Shown in pieces: positions 26,223 to 39,500 of a stretch of 64,000 nucleotides of DNA. Source of the stretch: Cycas panzhihuaensis (taxonomy: Eukaryota > Cycadophyta); NCBI GenBank assembly GCA_023213395.1, contig CM041465.1, positions 186,999,741 through 187,063,740 of the forward strand. Direction: 5' to 3'. Made by a program: the position numbers and the translations under genes. The notes under the pieces were generated by a model. The model made no database searches. It was not told where the DNA came from and saw only the letters and a list, made by a program, of their open reading frames with translations. Position 1 is the stretch's first letter. The number at the start of each line of letters is the position of its first letter.

Positions 26223-27370
26223 AGTTCAATGCTCCTCCTTCAGAATTAATCTAAGAGTCAAACTTCAACGCAAAGTCTCAAGCTTGATTGTAACTCTCAA
26301 TTGGATGTTGTCTCAGTCAGTCTTGTAATTTAGCAAATAAGCCAATCACAAAGAATCCTTGCAATAAACAATCTAGTATACTTACATTGGCCATCATATT
26401 AGCAACAATAATGTTGACTCGCCTTTCATAGTCCAACATGAATTCCCCTAGTCATTGTTTGATCTCTTTCAATGCGTGGATCATAGCTTGGTTACTTTGC
26501 AATTACTAAAATCTTGCCAAGAACCTTTTCCTTATGCTCTTGCAATTAAGGTTGTCGATATCTAAGTTTTGATACCATACTAGTTTGATACCCCATAATG
26601 TACATGAAGATATCTACTCAATATCTTCCTTGCAAACACCTCTTATGGCAATCATGTGTTTGAATAACAACTAGTGTTCCTTGGGATCACCTATACTACC
26701 AAAGATAAGGTGACTAAGGGCATTATCATTTTGATATATCATTGATGGCAGTACATTTGCCATCTTAGGTGTTGGCTCTACTTTTGATTTCAATTTAGGG
26801 TCAATCTTGCTCTTAAATAATGGATTTGTATGTGGTGCTCTTGGATACATTAACGTAATTCTACCCAATACTTGGACGACTTACAGGGCAACCATTAAGA
26901 ATGGGCCATCTTCCCCTTGCGCCCTTCTTGGAGGTGTATTAAATAATTGCCTTGTGAAGAAATTTTCAAAGCCCACAATGGGGCCTTCTATTGCCTTGTC
27001 TTCCTTATTGCTTAGGCTCTTCAAACTTTCCTTTGATGTCACCTCCTAGATATAGGTGTTTTCCTACTCTATTCGTGCCTCATCATAGTCTAATAGATGG
27101 ATTTCCTCTATTTTAGGGGTAACCTCATACATTAGTGTATTATAGTCATTGTCTATTGGTGTAGCATGTATTCTTTCATTATTTCTTGTTACATTGATTG
27201 GCCTCTTCCTAGTGCCACTTGTTGATGGTGTTATCCTTTTCAAATAATGATCCCTTCATTCCCTGGCACATTTTATCACCCTCTCAAGCTAGGCTTATCT
27301 CTCTCTATTTGAAGGCTCCTTGGTGGCATTGGAAGGTCCCTCAACTACCTTGGATTTAATTAGAAACTAC
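26223..27370 (-). pseudogene. Element F gag
   Basis: Reads, with stops, GSIGDPKEH, LLFKHMIAIRGVCKEDIE, CTLWGIKLVWYQNLDIDNLN, RKRFLARF and LGEFMLDYERRVNIIVANMM, the retrotransposon gag pattern (GDPxEHL, LxGxAxxWYxxL, ESLxxYVxRF). Upstream Pro/Lys-rich N-terminal sequence. Broken at 26222 by H. Confidence 0.8.
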
Positions 27371-28302
27371 TATGTTGTTGGCAGTAAGGATCCATGATAA
27401 TTGGGTCACATACTTGACTCCATGTAGCAAGACCTTAGGTTCTTCTTCTTAACAAATTTTGCCAACAAAGCCAATATTGACGTGGAGACAACATACCAAC
27501 TGTCCCACAACCCATTTATCTCTTAGCCATGTGTTGATTGTCACTTCACCACAACTCCTGTCCCTAATGACAACTCGGTGGCATGATGTCCTGCATGTTA
27601 ATCCTCATGCACGCAATGACAATAGAAATCCTCGACCAATCACATGGCACATAACACATTCATCCATCCATATTCATACATAGTATCACAATAACTCAAA
27701 TTCCTATTAAATAATGATTGAAATAGTACAAGAAGCTACCACCTTACTTAGGGATTGGATAACTTGGCTTTCACCCTGAATTGGGCATGGGAATGCCCTT
27801 CCTATACCCCAAGTTGGTGTCTTTTGACAAAAGTACACCACCTTACAACATGACCTTTGACAATTAGCATAGTGATTACATTGTTTATCAATACATTAAT
27901 TAGCATTGGTGACACTTCATATCTCTATATGTCTAGATGGTCTTGGAATGACAAGGTAATTGAATTCTTGTGAATTCCATTTGACCACTAAGCATATTGT
28001 TCCTTTGACCATGCATGTTATTCCTCAACTAGGTCCTAAAGTCATTTCTCACTATGATAGCATTCTCAAAATAATTAGTGTCATTACCATTCAAACTATT
28101 CAAGCCATTGCCTATTGTCATTCCTCACTATCAAAGCCATTTGATGTTGTCATTCCTAATTGTCAAAGCCATTCCTAATGTTGTCTTTGACCTGTTGAAG
28201 CCATTCTCTATTAGTTTTTCCTTTGGCCCCTGTGTGCCATATTTATTGCACACAACTTAATGGCACCTCCATAGTGCTAAAATCACTTGAAATTAATTCA
28301 TT

Positions 28303-28304
<2 letters not shown>

Positions 28305-28337
<33 letters not shown>
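28305..28337. repeat. (TA)n microsatellite
   Basis: About 16 TA units next to the end of gag remnant J. Confidence 0.95.
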
Positions 28338-28339
<2 letters not shown>

Positions 28340-28429
28340 TGAGAAAAGCCTTAGGGCACAATTTCTATTGATGAAATTGTGAGTACTTCCCAAATTAATG
28401 AAAACTATAACCTTTTTTTTTTATATATA

Positions 28430-29480
28430 TCCTTCAATTTTTAGTGTTTGAAGGATCAATGTTCTTATTATTGTTAAAATTAAAAATGTTGAAGATGGTT
28501 TCAATGAGCCTACTTCTCAATCATCTTCAATGAATAATTCTTTGTCTTCCTTTTTGAGATCTTCTTCTTATTCTACTAGGCCAACAAATAATTTTTCTTT
28601 TCTCAACAGTTGTGTTGTGGTCCCAATTCTTTGTACACCAATAACAAATTCCTTTTTCTTGGTGCTTCGTTAATTCTTTTCTTATCCTATATGAGTCCAC
28701 TCCTAGACAGTATGAATTCTCCTCATTGATGGTAAAAAATGGTTCACTTCTCTACTTGATAACAAGAAAGGCCTTGTTGGCCAATTTGAAGAGGTTTGAC
28801 ATGAAATGGTTTTATGTTCTATGTCTTGCTTTTTCCATTGCATTTGAAGTATCGTGTGGTCCAAATAGCTTTAATTCCCTATGCCAATCATCCTCGAGAC
28901 CACCAATGTAAATTTCAAACAATTCCCTTTTTCATATGTTTCTCAAATGAGTTGCCAATGACTAACATTTTATAGCATAATCAGCAACCATTTCAATTTG
29001 TTGTCAATGTGCCACTTGATTGAAGAAATCATTGTCCAATGTGTTCCCATATTATTTGAAAAAATGCCTTATGAAAATCTCCCATGTAATAGAGACAGAA
29101 CTAGACTTCTTGGACAACAATAAATGCCAATTGCATGTTGATCCTTTCAAGTATAGTGAGGCATATGTGATACATCCCTCATCTATCCAATGGTCATTTT
29201 TAAAATATGCTTCTAGTTAGCTAATGCAAACTCTTGGTTCAATTTTTATTTCTCTGCCAATTTTTTGTTGATATATTTTATCAGGAAATTTATTTTGAGT
29301 AGTCCCTATGGATAGTCCTCTTGGTTGTACAAAATTGATCATGGCATTCGCAACTTAACCTTGTCAAAATCATATTCGTTTGAGATTTCATTACGACCAT
29401 ATCTACATCCAAGGTACTACAGTCCACACGGAGGGTACCTATCTCATTTTCCATTTCACCTACATCATGGTTAATTTATG
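28430..29480 (-). pseudogene. Truncated Ty3/gypsy gag J
   Basis: Minus-strand translation, interrupted by stops: SLEAYFKNDHWIDEGCITYA, SLYLKGSTCNWHLLL, SITWEIFIRHFFK, LFEIYIGGLEDDWHRELKLF, and a knuckle-like EKGICYWCTKNWDHN. The pattern is gag of the chromovirus/E-like type. Pol is not present nearby. Confidence 0.72.
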
Positions 29481-32400
29481 CATTTGTCAACACTTTTATA
29501 CCTTATAAGACCCCTTGAAAAAATTTTATAGATTAATGAGTGCCTCTTAATTGTTTCTCCAAAGAGACTCTAAATGGCTAACTGTAGTTAACAAAATAAC
29601 ACAACTGCTATTGAAAGACTTAATAACTTTGACAATGGTTAAGGCCTATACCATATAAAGTTTTGTGTGTAGTGTAAGTTTCAAATCAAAATACAATATT
29701 CCTATTCTTGGTGGGAAATCTTGTTTTAAATCATGTTAAGTTACCTTTAAAACTAAGTTTTAATTTAACTTAGGGTAAATATATTCAAGGCCTAGCTTGA
29801 ACATTGCACAAGCTTAAGAATGAGAAGGATCAAACTATCAGTTACGCAAACTAACTTTAAATTTGACCAATCTAATAGCTATTGTGCTGTCCAAGACTGT
29901 GGAGAGCACTACAATCATTAGATTGACCGCATTTAAGCCCATTTTGAATAATGAGTAGTTTTCACTTGGGCAGGAATGATGAGCATACCACAGAACCCAA
30001 AAGAATGCAAATGAGCGATTGCATTAAGACTCTGGATGCATATGAAATGATGCTTTGACAAACTATTAGTAGGTAATGATAGAAACAAGAACAGAAGCAG
30101 ACTAATGCCTAGCCAACAGAAATTAATCTAAGGCACAAATAGCAAAAAGGAAAAGAGGATTCTGAAAAACTCTTAACCCCATAACTAAATAATTGAAGAG
30201 AAACTGCTTGTGAGGGTGATAACGTGCACATTTGAGCAACAGCCAAGTAGCAAAAATGTGTTGAGTAACAACAACCAAGTGAAATCATTGATTAAAGGAA
30301 GCAATAACCAATGGAAAGCAGCAATTAGGAATTCAACATATCAGCATGAAATGTTGTAATTCCATTGTGAACTTCCACCAGCCCAAGTTACCAATTGCAA
30401 TGTAACCATGAAAGTAATGAGAAAATAATATTGAAAATATATTTATTAATAATGAATTGATGGTGCCACCAGAATACATTCAATACAAATATATACACAA
30501 TATTGGGATCATTGAAGAAATTACATACCCTTCTACCCTTTCACATGAACTTGTAACTTCTCTCAACCTTTCAAATGTTAATTGACTAGGTTGATAGCAT
30601 TCCCCTCCAACTGGACCGACTACATAATACAACCTATAGTTAAAGTGGGAGATCACTTAGATCTTAGAAACCACAGAACCATCATAATTGGGCACTCTGT
30701 GGTGAAACTTTAGCCCACTGTCCTAGAGACTCACATTTCATAGTTGGTAAATGGAAGGTGGCTCAAAATAACAGGCCAAGTAAAGCTTTTGGCAACATTA
30801 CTGAATGCTGGGCCACATTTTCAACCTCAAGGCTAATATTGAGGAGTCTAGACATTGAGGAACAAAGGTTTAATATCATTTTATTGAATTAGCTGAGGCC
30901 TTAAGTACAGTTTCCAAGCATTAGAGGTTCCATTCATTAGGCATTCCTCATGAAGCCATTTTAGCATTGATGACTTTATATGAGAGGGTTGTGGGCAGAG
31001 TCCATACTGCTAGAAGCTTTTCAAGAAACATCTGCGACATTGTTGACATTAAACAGAGATGTCCCTCCTACTCTATATCTATGTCACAAGAACCAATATG
31101 TGAGCCCCAAAGTTCTCATTATGTATGCATTGGAAATGTAAACCAGAGTTCTATGTTTCCAACATAGAAACCACATTCCCACCCCCACCCAAAGGCATAT
31201 GGGATAATTCGAGAATAGTTCTCAAGACCGAATCACAATTCAGTCACATTTGCATTGTTAAAGTGCAAATCTGTAAGAAATGTAATCTAATACCCACAAC
31301 TCCATTGACATGAGTCTGAAGTGGGAATTTTAGCACAAATGACATGCCCTTTCCTAGCCCCAGAGCTTGTTCCCACACACCTAACCTGTTTCACCCCAAA
31401 CATTCCTACATGCCCATTCAATTTTTGGCCAGTTCTACAAAGACATAGATCCCATTCCCTATCCCTCCTTAAGGCATGTGTGAAGTGGGAGTTTGACCAC
31501 AAACTTACATGTGACCATTCCCAAAATGCCCAGCTCAACTCATCCCATTCAAAGCCCATCACCCTGTTCCTTCTTGCCCCATTCCTAGTTGGCTAGCCCA
31601 TTCCTGCCTATCCAAACTATTCCCAGCCAATTAGCCTACTCCTGTCCGTCCAAACCATTTCTAGTTAACTCATAGTTCTAACCCATCCAGACCATTAAAA
31701 CAGAGTCTGCATTGTTCATACTAAAATAATCAATGTGAATTACTGAATATCTGGTCTTTGGAAAACTAGATAGAATCACATATGCATAAGTCATAACTGC
31801 ATATTTCTTTAATACTTTTTTTAAGTTTATACATTTTCCTTTTTTCTTTTTCTATACACAAAACATTTCCTAATCATGAATCTTTCACTTTCACAATTCA
31901 GTTCCTAATATGAACCACATACCATATGCATACTGTGTTTCTTGTAACTTGGCTCCGTATGGACTCTAAATTGATGACCTAGAGCAAAACATTGGAGAGA
32001 CTGCACACCCAGATGATAGATGCATGTTCTACAACTTGTGGATTGTACTACTTTTCATTAAGGGTGGCATCTTACTATCCTCCACTCCACAAAGGTTGAA
32101 ATAACAACTAGACTCCTTGGACTCATTTTGTCATGGGAAGCAGTTGGAAGCAGACCTTGAGAAGACTGGGGTCACAGCCTCCAGCACTTCTGTGAGGCTA
32201 TGTTGAAATTGTCCTTTATTTATCAGGGGCAGGTGGTGGAGGTTGTTACATCATATGCTCGTCTAGGGGTTCAGTTTAGGAATCCTAGATTTAGTCTTCA
32301 GATGTGCAGCTCAGTCCAGATTGATTAAGGTTTTGGAGAAAATGAAATTAGAAAACATAGTGGCAGTCCATTTTTCTACGAACTTCAAGTAAAAGCATAA

Positions 32401-32544
32401 GATTGATATGAAGATATACAATGAATTGTTTATGCTCTAATTTCATCCAGATCCCCAGATATTGTTAATTGCGTTTATGCAGAAGATGGCAAACCATGTC
32501 CATTTTAACCAGTAAACTAGCTCAGATTTCAGAGTGAGTGTTAC
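29481..32544. other. FANCI: Intron 10 near exon 10, no gene recognised
   Basis: AT-rich with a C-rich, loosely repetitive stretch at 31340-31690 (recurrent CCCATTCC and TCCAAACCATT-like words). ORFs here do not resemble FANCI or TE proteins. Confidence 0.45.
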
Positions 32545-33569
32545 CTCGAATTCTCGAAAGCGTGACAGGGTGAGAAGCTCAACCAAAAGTGGTCTGATTT
32601 TCTTCCACAAAAATTGGTGTATCAGCCTCATTTGCAGACTATCGATGGAGTCAGAATCATTTCCATGAGTATCTTCCATGTCACAATCGATATCATGTAC
32701 AATATCTTCCTCGTTGCTGGAAATAGACATCATTTCCTGGAGCATATCAATCAAGCAATAGTTTGAAGAAATCAACTTACATAATTCATCCATACAAAGC
32801 AGTGCTGTGTGGAGTAATCCCTCTGCTGCTTCATCAGCTGTTTTTTTCCCCCTGCCATCTTTGGTCTTTGTTTTATCCTGGGTTGAAGCTGAAGAACTTG
32901 AAGCTGCTTTTAATAAACAAATCATTTGTAACAAAGGACCACCCAAGACTTTAGTATCACCATCAACTAGAGCTTTTAATGGACCCTGAGATTCTGCTCG
33001 GAGATATGCTTCACCACAAAATGCTTTCAGATGGCGAAGACATGTCTTCAATGCAAATGAAGCAAGTTTGAAGTGATGGATATTTTGCTTCCGCAATGTC
33101 CCTTGGCTACGACATTGAGAAGTTGTCTGGGTAGTACAAATGTCAGCTGTATTTAACATCAATAAATCCTTTAGTAGGTGTGCAATGTTTGAAGTCGATA
33201 AAAAAGGAATCCTATCTTGAGCAGAATTTAGTGGAGCTGAGTTTAAACCATGTCGAAAGTTAATGTTAGACTGATTTCCAGCCTCTTGAGTCTGTCCCTT
33301 AGTATCCAACACAGGTTTTGCAGAGCCTTTCCGAGGCATATTTCCTTGCTTTCTAAAGGCTAGCTGCTCCAGAGAATCAAACATCTCCAGTAAGACTATA
33401 AGTTCATTTCTAGCCTCTGCTTGGTCTGCATCAGTTGTCTTCCCCATATCCGTGACCACAGCATCAATTAAGACCTCCATGACTCCTAACAAAATACGAG
33501 CCTGTCCAATATTCTTTTCTCCTTCTGCAGAGTCTAGACCAAAATTTTGAGTCTTATCCAAATTGTATT
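32545..33569 (-). CDS. FANCI: FANCI exon 10 (residues 746-1087)
   Basis: A 1,025-nt exon, acceptor AATGCAG|AATACA, donor TTCGAG|GTAACA, phase 0 out. It begins [11 protein letters not shown] (vertebrate ELDKSADFS) and includes [12 protein letters not shown], matching the segment just before the vertebrate monoubiquitination lysine. Residues 892-901 carry three S/TQ pairs ([10 protein letters not shown]) where vertebrate FANCI has its ATR-type phosphorylation cluster. A low-complexity linker ([10 protein letters not shown], then KTKDGRGKK) and an acidic stretch ([14 protein letters not shown]) follow. The frame runs past the donor to a stop at 32443, so the donor call relies on consensus and homology ending there. 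The next exon is not in the window. Confidence 0.92.
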
Positions 33570-36500
33570 CTGCATTGAAATATTCAAGAAAACCAATAAG
33601 AGAAAAGTACTATAAACTTATAAAGCATATGCAACTCATAATAAGCAGGAAACTATACATGAGTTTGTAAAGTTTTGTATATATTAGCCGGTGAACCATG
33701 CACAAACCTCCCAATTTGTTACTTTGAAAGCTCTTTCTTAGGTGCGCAAAGGCATTTGCAAAAGATTCACCAGGCAGGACTCCTCCCACCTGTAAGGATA
33801 TGTTAGATTTGGTTGCACCTCTTCATAAGCTCAGGTTAGTGCTTCATATACAATATGCATGTGGGTTAAAGTTGGAGAGCATAGATCACTAGATAAGGAA
33901 ACTACCTCATTATCCTGAGATAAAGAGAATCCAAAGCATGTCCAGGAATATTCTGACTGCTGACCAGCTTTATTCTGTGGCTGAAGAACAAGAAGCCGAT
34001 GGACACAGGAAAGTAAATAGTCTAGTGGCTCCTCCAGACAGAGTGACCCATTTTGAAATTTAACACAATCACTTAGTTTGAGCTGGACCCCACCATCCTG
34101 CAATCCAAAAAATAACCGGTGAAGACCATAATATGTATGGTCAATGTCTTTCTTTCACCTACCATAAACTCCTTATCAAGGACTTTTCCTTAGCAAATTC
34201 ATAATGTCTTCCAACTGCAAGCATCAAATTCTTAGGAACAGCAACTAAAAAGGTGTATCTTCCCTTGTATGGGCTTGAAGTACAATGCTAAGCTAAAAAA
34301 ATAAATCATCCAAGTACCTCTCTGAGTACACAAAACCGTAAAAAATGAGGCCATAGCAGATCAAAGACAGGTCCTGCAGCTGCGGGATCAACCAGTACAA
34401 GTTTCACAAGTCCTTTGTACAGAGTTTCTTTTACACGTGCCTGTAGAACAAAAACAACAGACCAATAATTTGAGTTAGGTTAAGCCTTACAACAACAGAA
34501 GGAAACAACGGCATTAAGATATGTACATGCCTGCTGTGAAAGACACCTCCGCAATAGACCTTTGAGCTCCTGAAATAGATTTAGTCCTATCGCATAGGAG
34601 AGTTTGATTTGCTGACTGCAGCTAGCCTGACTTGAAGATTGAAGGAAAGAATCTGAATCACTGTTGGACAATTTTTTCTCTGATATAATTAGATCTATTA
34701 TGGCTCTAGTTGCAGCCATACGTGCAGATTCTTCCCGTCCAAACATTGCCTTCCGCAACACCAGAATGGTGTAATTCTGTGATAGTGACCACTGACTGAA
34801 TCATAGAATTTTGACAAAGGCATCTATTCTACTGAAAATCACTGTAAGCTCTTATTGCTGTCCTTTTAAAAATCACTGTAATAATCAATACCTGAAGATC
34901 ATGGCTCATCTGAAAGAGTGGGCATATAGCTCTAATAAGAGAAGAAGCAGACACTGAATTCAAAAAAGTGAAATAGTCTAGGCACTCCTTCAAGCGTGCA
35001 ATGTGTTCCAGCATGAGGTGTGGGTAACCCTGCACTAGCAGATCAAGTAATCTGCAAACCCAGCTTTTGTAAGAGTGCTTGTAGAGACCAACGCAAAACA
35101 TCCATGAACATATTATGGGATCACCTGATGACTGGAGAGCTTTGTTGAGGCTTAAGAGAAATTATACGAAATTTACTCTGTTCTATAATCTGCAAATCAA
35201 GATGGTCATATATATCAATAGAGTCACACCTAGCTTTCCGAATAAAGATCATCTTCTATTTAACAGCATCAAAACTATCAGATGACTTTTAATAGAAAAG
35301 ATGAACATGTCATTTTTTTGCCGTACAAACCTCATTTCGTGCCATCTCATGAACCTCAAATGCTGTCCTCAATACTTGGATGCCCAGCTCCCTGCTCCCT
35401 ACCAGCCCATCACAACTGTCTAATGTGGAGGCCATCCTCCCAGCTTCAACAGATTCAAGCAATGTAAAACCAATCCAAACAACACTGGGTATGATGTGGT
35501 CTCGCCCAAAACTACTATTTTGAACCTGAAAGACAGAAAAAAACAGTATGTGCACATAAAATGGCAATGCACAAGACAATAGAAGCTAATGAGAATATTT
35601 TCACCTTGAAAGCAAACAGCAAATGCACAATCATAACATTTCCGTAAGGCAATATATGTACGCAGTAATAGCCAGAACTTTGACGTTTGATAGGGAAGTA
35701 AAAACTCCTGTTTAAAGCTTAGCCATGGACAGGGATTGAAAGACAAAGGAGAAGCTCACCGCTTGTATCAAGGCTTGCTCTACTGCTTTTGCAGTCTGCA
35801 AACACTGTATTTTCATGACATCTGGAAGCCATGTACAACCTCTGCAAAGCATGTATGACAGCTCAGGATATTGTAAAACCATCCAAGAACCTTAATTTCA
35901 AAGTTCTCAATTTAGCCTGAATCAGTGCTCTACTACTGTGAAAGTAAGCAGGTTTGTGTTAGACTTAATGTTCACTTCATTATAGTGTACTATAAGGTCA
36001 AAACTTAACGTCATAGGTTCTAATTATTTATGTGGATTAGTTAACACCACCTGCATGATTGACAAGTGTCCAGCATGCACAAGCATAAACTTGTATATGT
36101 GTGTGTGTGTGTGTGTACAATGTATTCTCATTCTCATATAAGGTGAATATCAATTATTCTCTACTAGTAGAGCAATTCTACCACTAATATCTGTATCATT
36201 TTCTTGTTGCTTGCACTCAGCTATTGTTTACATTTTGGTATCAGAGCTAGGCTCTCTCTTTTCAAATTTTTTAGAGTGCAAGTATGCTTGGTGACAATCT
36301 TCACAAAATGAAGACGATCCAAGTAATCGCAGGCTTTTTTAAAGATGTATGGACCCGTACAGACCTAGATGGACCTGCTACAATGAAAGGCAAAAAAGAA
36401 TCTCAAATCAAAGCCCTCGAGTGCACAAACTCCATCATGAAATTTTGTGGCTTTTTCATAGAAAAAACAAAGACCAAAATCAAGGACAGCCAAATTTCTT

Positions 36501-39500
36501 CCTCTGCTCACTGCAAATTGTACAAGCTGAATTAGGAGCTCAGATTTTAGGAGAATATAGATCTCATCAAGAGCATTCAATTGCAACCAGATTCAACTGG
36601 CTTTTGTGTTTGTATGCTTCGAAACAAGCAAAAGAAGAAAGAAACCCTAATTGTCAACCATACAATTTGTTAGCTATAACTCCGTTCATAGAACTTGAAA
36701 TCAAAATTTGTCTGCAAACCTGGAACTGCGCCTAGGAGACATACATTTTGAGTATCATTTCAATTTTTAGGGTTCATTACTCTAAATCTGTGCAATCATA
36801 TAGAACCATACGAATCAAAATTTTCTGTACTCAAGCAATAGTAAAATAATATATTTTCTTTGATACCAGATACAGCCATTTTGTCAGCTGTATCCATTTC
36901 AGGTATGTCTCGAATATGGGGGTACCTAGATACAATCAAGATAGGGCCCATATATATATCCTAACCATATCCGAGATACATCCAGTATCTTGGGCCATAT
37001 CCCAGTTGTATCGACAATCCCACAGGACTGTGGGTCATATCCCAAACCCACAGTCACCATTTTTGTTTTTTTGTTTTTTTTGCTTTTCTTATTAAAAAAA
37101 CAAAAGTAATATCTCTAATGCATAAAAATAGTAGGGGGAAAGGGGAGAAAAACACAATTTCTTTTTCTAAAAATGTTCAAAATAGAGAATGGTTTTGACA
37201 AAACCGTGGGCCAAATGGTGCACGTTTTTGCCCAAAAATATGGGCCATTGTTTATATGGCCTGCCTGAAACAGTGAATTGTTGTTTCTACTTAATGGGTG
37301 CCCTTTCCCTCTCACAAAACACATTTTATAAATGTGCATGAGCTTTTTTTCATTACTTCATCTTTGTTGCAGAATGTTTTATGTGTTTTACAACTATGAC
37401 TTTGTATATGTTTATTGAAAACCCTAACTTGTCGTATCCACGTATCTTGGATTTTAGGAAATGTCGTATCTGTATCTACTCCTGGTCCTGCACTCGCGTA
37501 TCTAGATACTTAGCATATTTTGCTATTTGGGCTGGGTTTTTGGCCCACCATGGTATGTAATTTGAATTTTTTGCTATTTTTCAATCTTTGAAGACATGCA
37601 ACAACATTGCACAATGTGAAACTATTTTTAGCCCCTATAAAAAGTAATTTCACTTTACAAATTAACACAAAACTGATCTATTAAAAATCACCAAAAATGT
37701 ACTCAAGAAAAACAAGGTATTATCAAATCTATGACCTCTAAGAAAAGCAACATATGCCTTGCAAATCAACCTTGCCCACTTAAAAGTATTAACTGAACAA
37801 GAAAACCAATGTATTATCAAAGCTATGGCCTCTAGGGAAAGCACAATACACCTTGCAGATAAACCATGCTTGCTAAGTAATACACATACTTGATTGCATA
37901 AAATGGCTAGCAACATGCTTAATACACTCATTGAGAAATTAACAGGCATAGAAAACTATCTAACATGGAAGCATCAAGTAAAAATTTTATTAATGCTAAG
38001 TGGCATGGTCCCATATTAGTGGCACTACCAAAAAACATGATTTAGATCAAACAACTCAGGCAAAAAATGTTGCCAAAGATAGGGCTACGCTTACATTGGT
38101 TACTCTATCAATAGGAGGAAACTTAATTGAAAATGAATAGGATACCACAACAACTAGAAAAGCATGGGACTCGATTGCAACCATTTATGAACACAAAAAT
38201 GATGCTTGAGCTTTATTAATAAGAAACCAATTATACAACTTAAAGCTAGAAGATGCTATGTCTGATCATCAGCAACAAATAAAAGGAATTAAAAATCAAC
38301 TTAGAACTGTTAATGAAACAATTACCAATAAAGAGTCAATTGCCTCCACACTCAAACGTTTACCTAAATCACATGAAAGTTTTATCACCAACCTAACCAT
38401 GGGCAAGAAAAATAAAAACCATGACTTTTAATGAACTTGAAGGTTTGTTGTTGCAACATTAATAGTTGTTAAAGAACAATGAAAATTGAGAAACGTTTGG
38501 AGCATATGCTCTTCCTTCCAAGAAGGATGGAGGAATTGAGCATCTAGGATGATAAACCCCAAACCATCAAAGGATAAAGCAGGCCAAGAGAATGTTTACT
38601 GTTGTGGGAAACCTGGCCACCTCGAAAGAGACTATAAGAAACTACAACATAACCAATTGAAAGGAGGCGATTAGGACATTTTGTAGATACTCAAGACACA
38701 TAGGACAAGCAACTATTTGTTGCAACTCTTCAATCTCAACATAACACTGAAGAGACCTAGTACTTCAGGAGCTACTTGTCACATGACAAGCAAACAAAAG
38801 TGGTTCTAGAGCATAAATGAATCAAGGGATAATATCACACTTAGTGATGACACGGCTCTTACAATCAAAGGCATGGTGATGTATCAATAAATGATGATGG
38901 ATATATTAGCAATATTTTATGTGTACCTAGCTTAAAGAAAATTTCTATCTCTATAAGCTAGATTGAAAAAAAGAAAGTGAGTGTCCTTTTTGAAAATGGG
39001 CAATGTCTAATTAGAGACAAAAACAAAAAGATTGTTGCATTTAATACTGAAGAACATGGCCTCTATAAGTTGCAAGCAAAATCAGAAGAATCGAAGGCTC
39101 TCATTGTTAATGTAACCCAAAAAGACCATTGATGCCATAATAGAATGGACCATTTGAATGATTGTTCCCAATTAATGTATAGAATGAACATGGTCAATGG
39201 CTTACCAAAATAACTAACGATAAATACTTATGTGAAAATTGCATTTTAGGTAAACAACACTAGAAAATACTCAAAAAAAAAAAGTCTTGGAGAGCAACAC
39301 AAAAAATAAGCCCTAGTACACACTAATTTATGTGGCCCAATAGCCACAACATCAAATGGAGGTGCAAGATATTTTCTGACTTTCATAGATAACTTCTTAA
39401 GTAAAGCTTGGATATACTTCATCAAGGACAAATCTCAAACCTTTGAAATTTTTAAAGAGCCCAAAGAAGTAATTAAGAATAAAAGTGGGAAGAAGCTGAG

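Larger units (their letters stand above)
6787..27370 (-). mobile_element. Ty3/gypsy element F, remnants split by G and H
   Basis: Gag (27370-26223), more interior (19118-18732), then protease-proximal coding (8427-6787) lie collinear on the minus strand, separated exactly by H and G. No RT and no LTR pair identified, so F is truncated. The overall grouping is inferred from collinearity and from the clean ends of G. Confidence 0.6.
1..32544 (-). other. FANCI: FANCI intron 10, at least 32.5 kb, open on the left
   Basis: It begins with donor GTAACA at 32544. No sequence resembling the FANCI C-terminus was recognised on the minus strand to the left; what is recognisable is retroelement sequence E-J. 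Either the next exon lies outside the window or the gene is broken here. Confidence 0.65.

Noticed and set aside
19114-26227. Target duplication around element H
   Set aside because: Flanks are GACCC and AGTTC; they do not match.
31287-31562. 91-codon minus-strand ORF near exon 10 as a FANCI exon
   Set aside because: Trp/Cys-rich low-quality translation without similarity to FANCI; it is the complement of a C-rich repeat.
32443-32544. Extension of the exon 10 frame to the stop at 32443 as a natural FANCI C-terminus
   Set aside because: The homology ends at FREFE, followed by a consensus GTAACA donor; the tail (WFAIFCINAINN) looks intronic and would remove the conserved C-terminal part.
36284-36735. 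Overlapping ORFs just after the copia A primer site as gag
   Set aside because: They do not show copia gag motifs; real gag traces start near 37.9 kb.
36866-37505. GTATC-rich stretch as a defined DNA transposon
   Set aside because: No clear inverted ends or target duplication could be placed.
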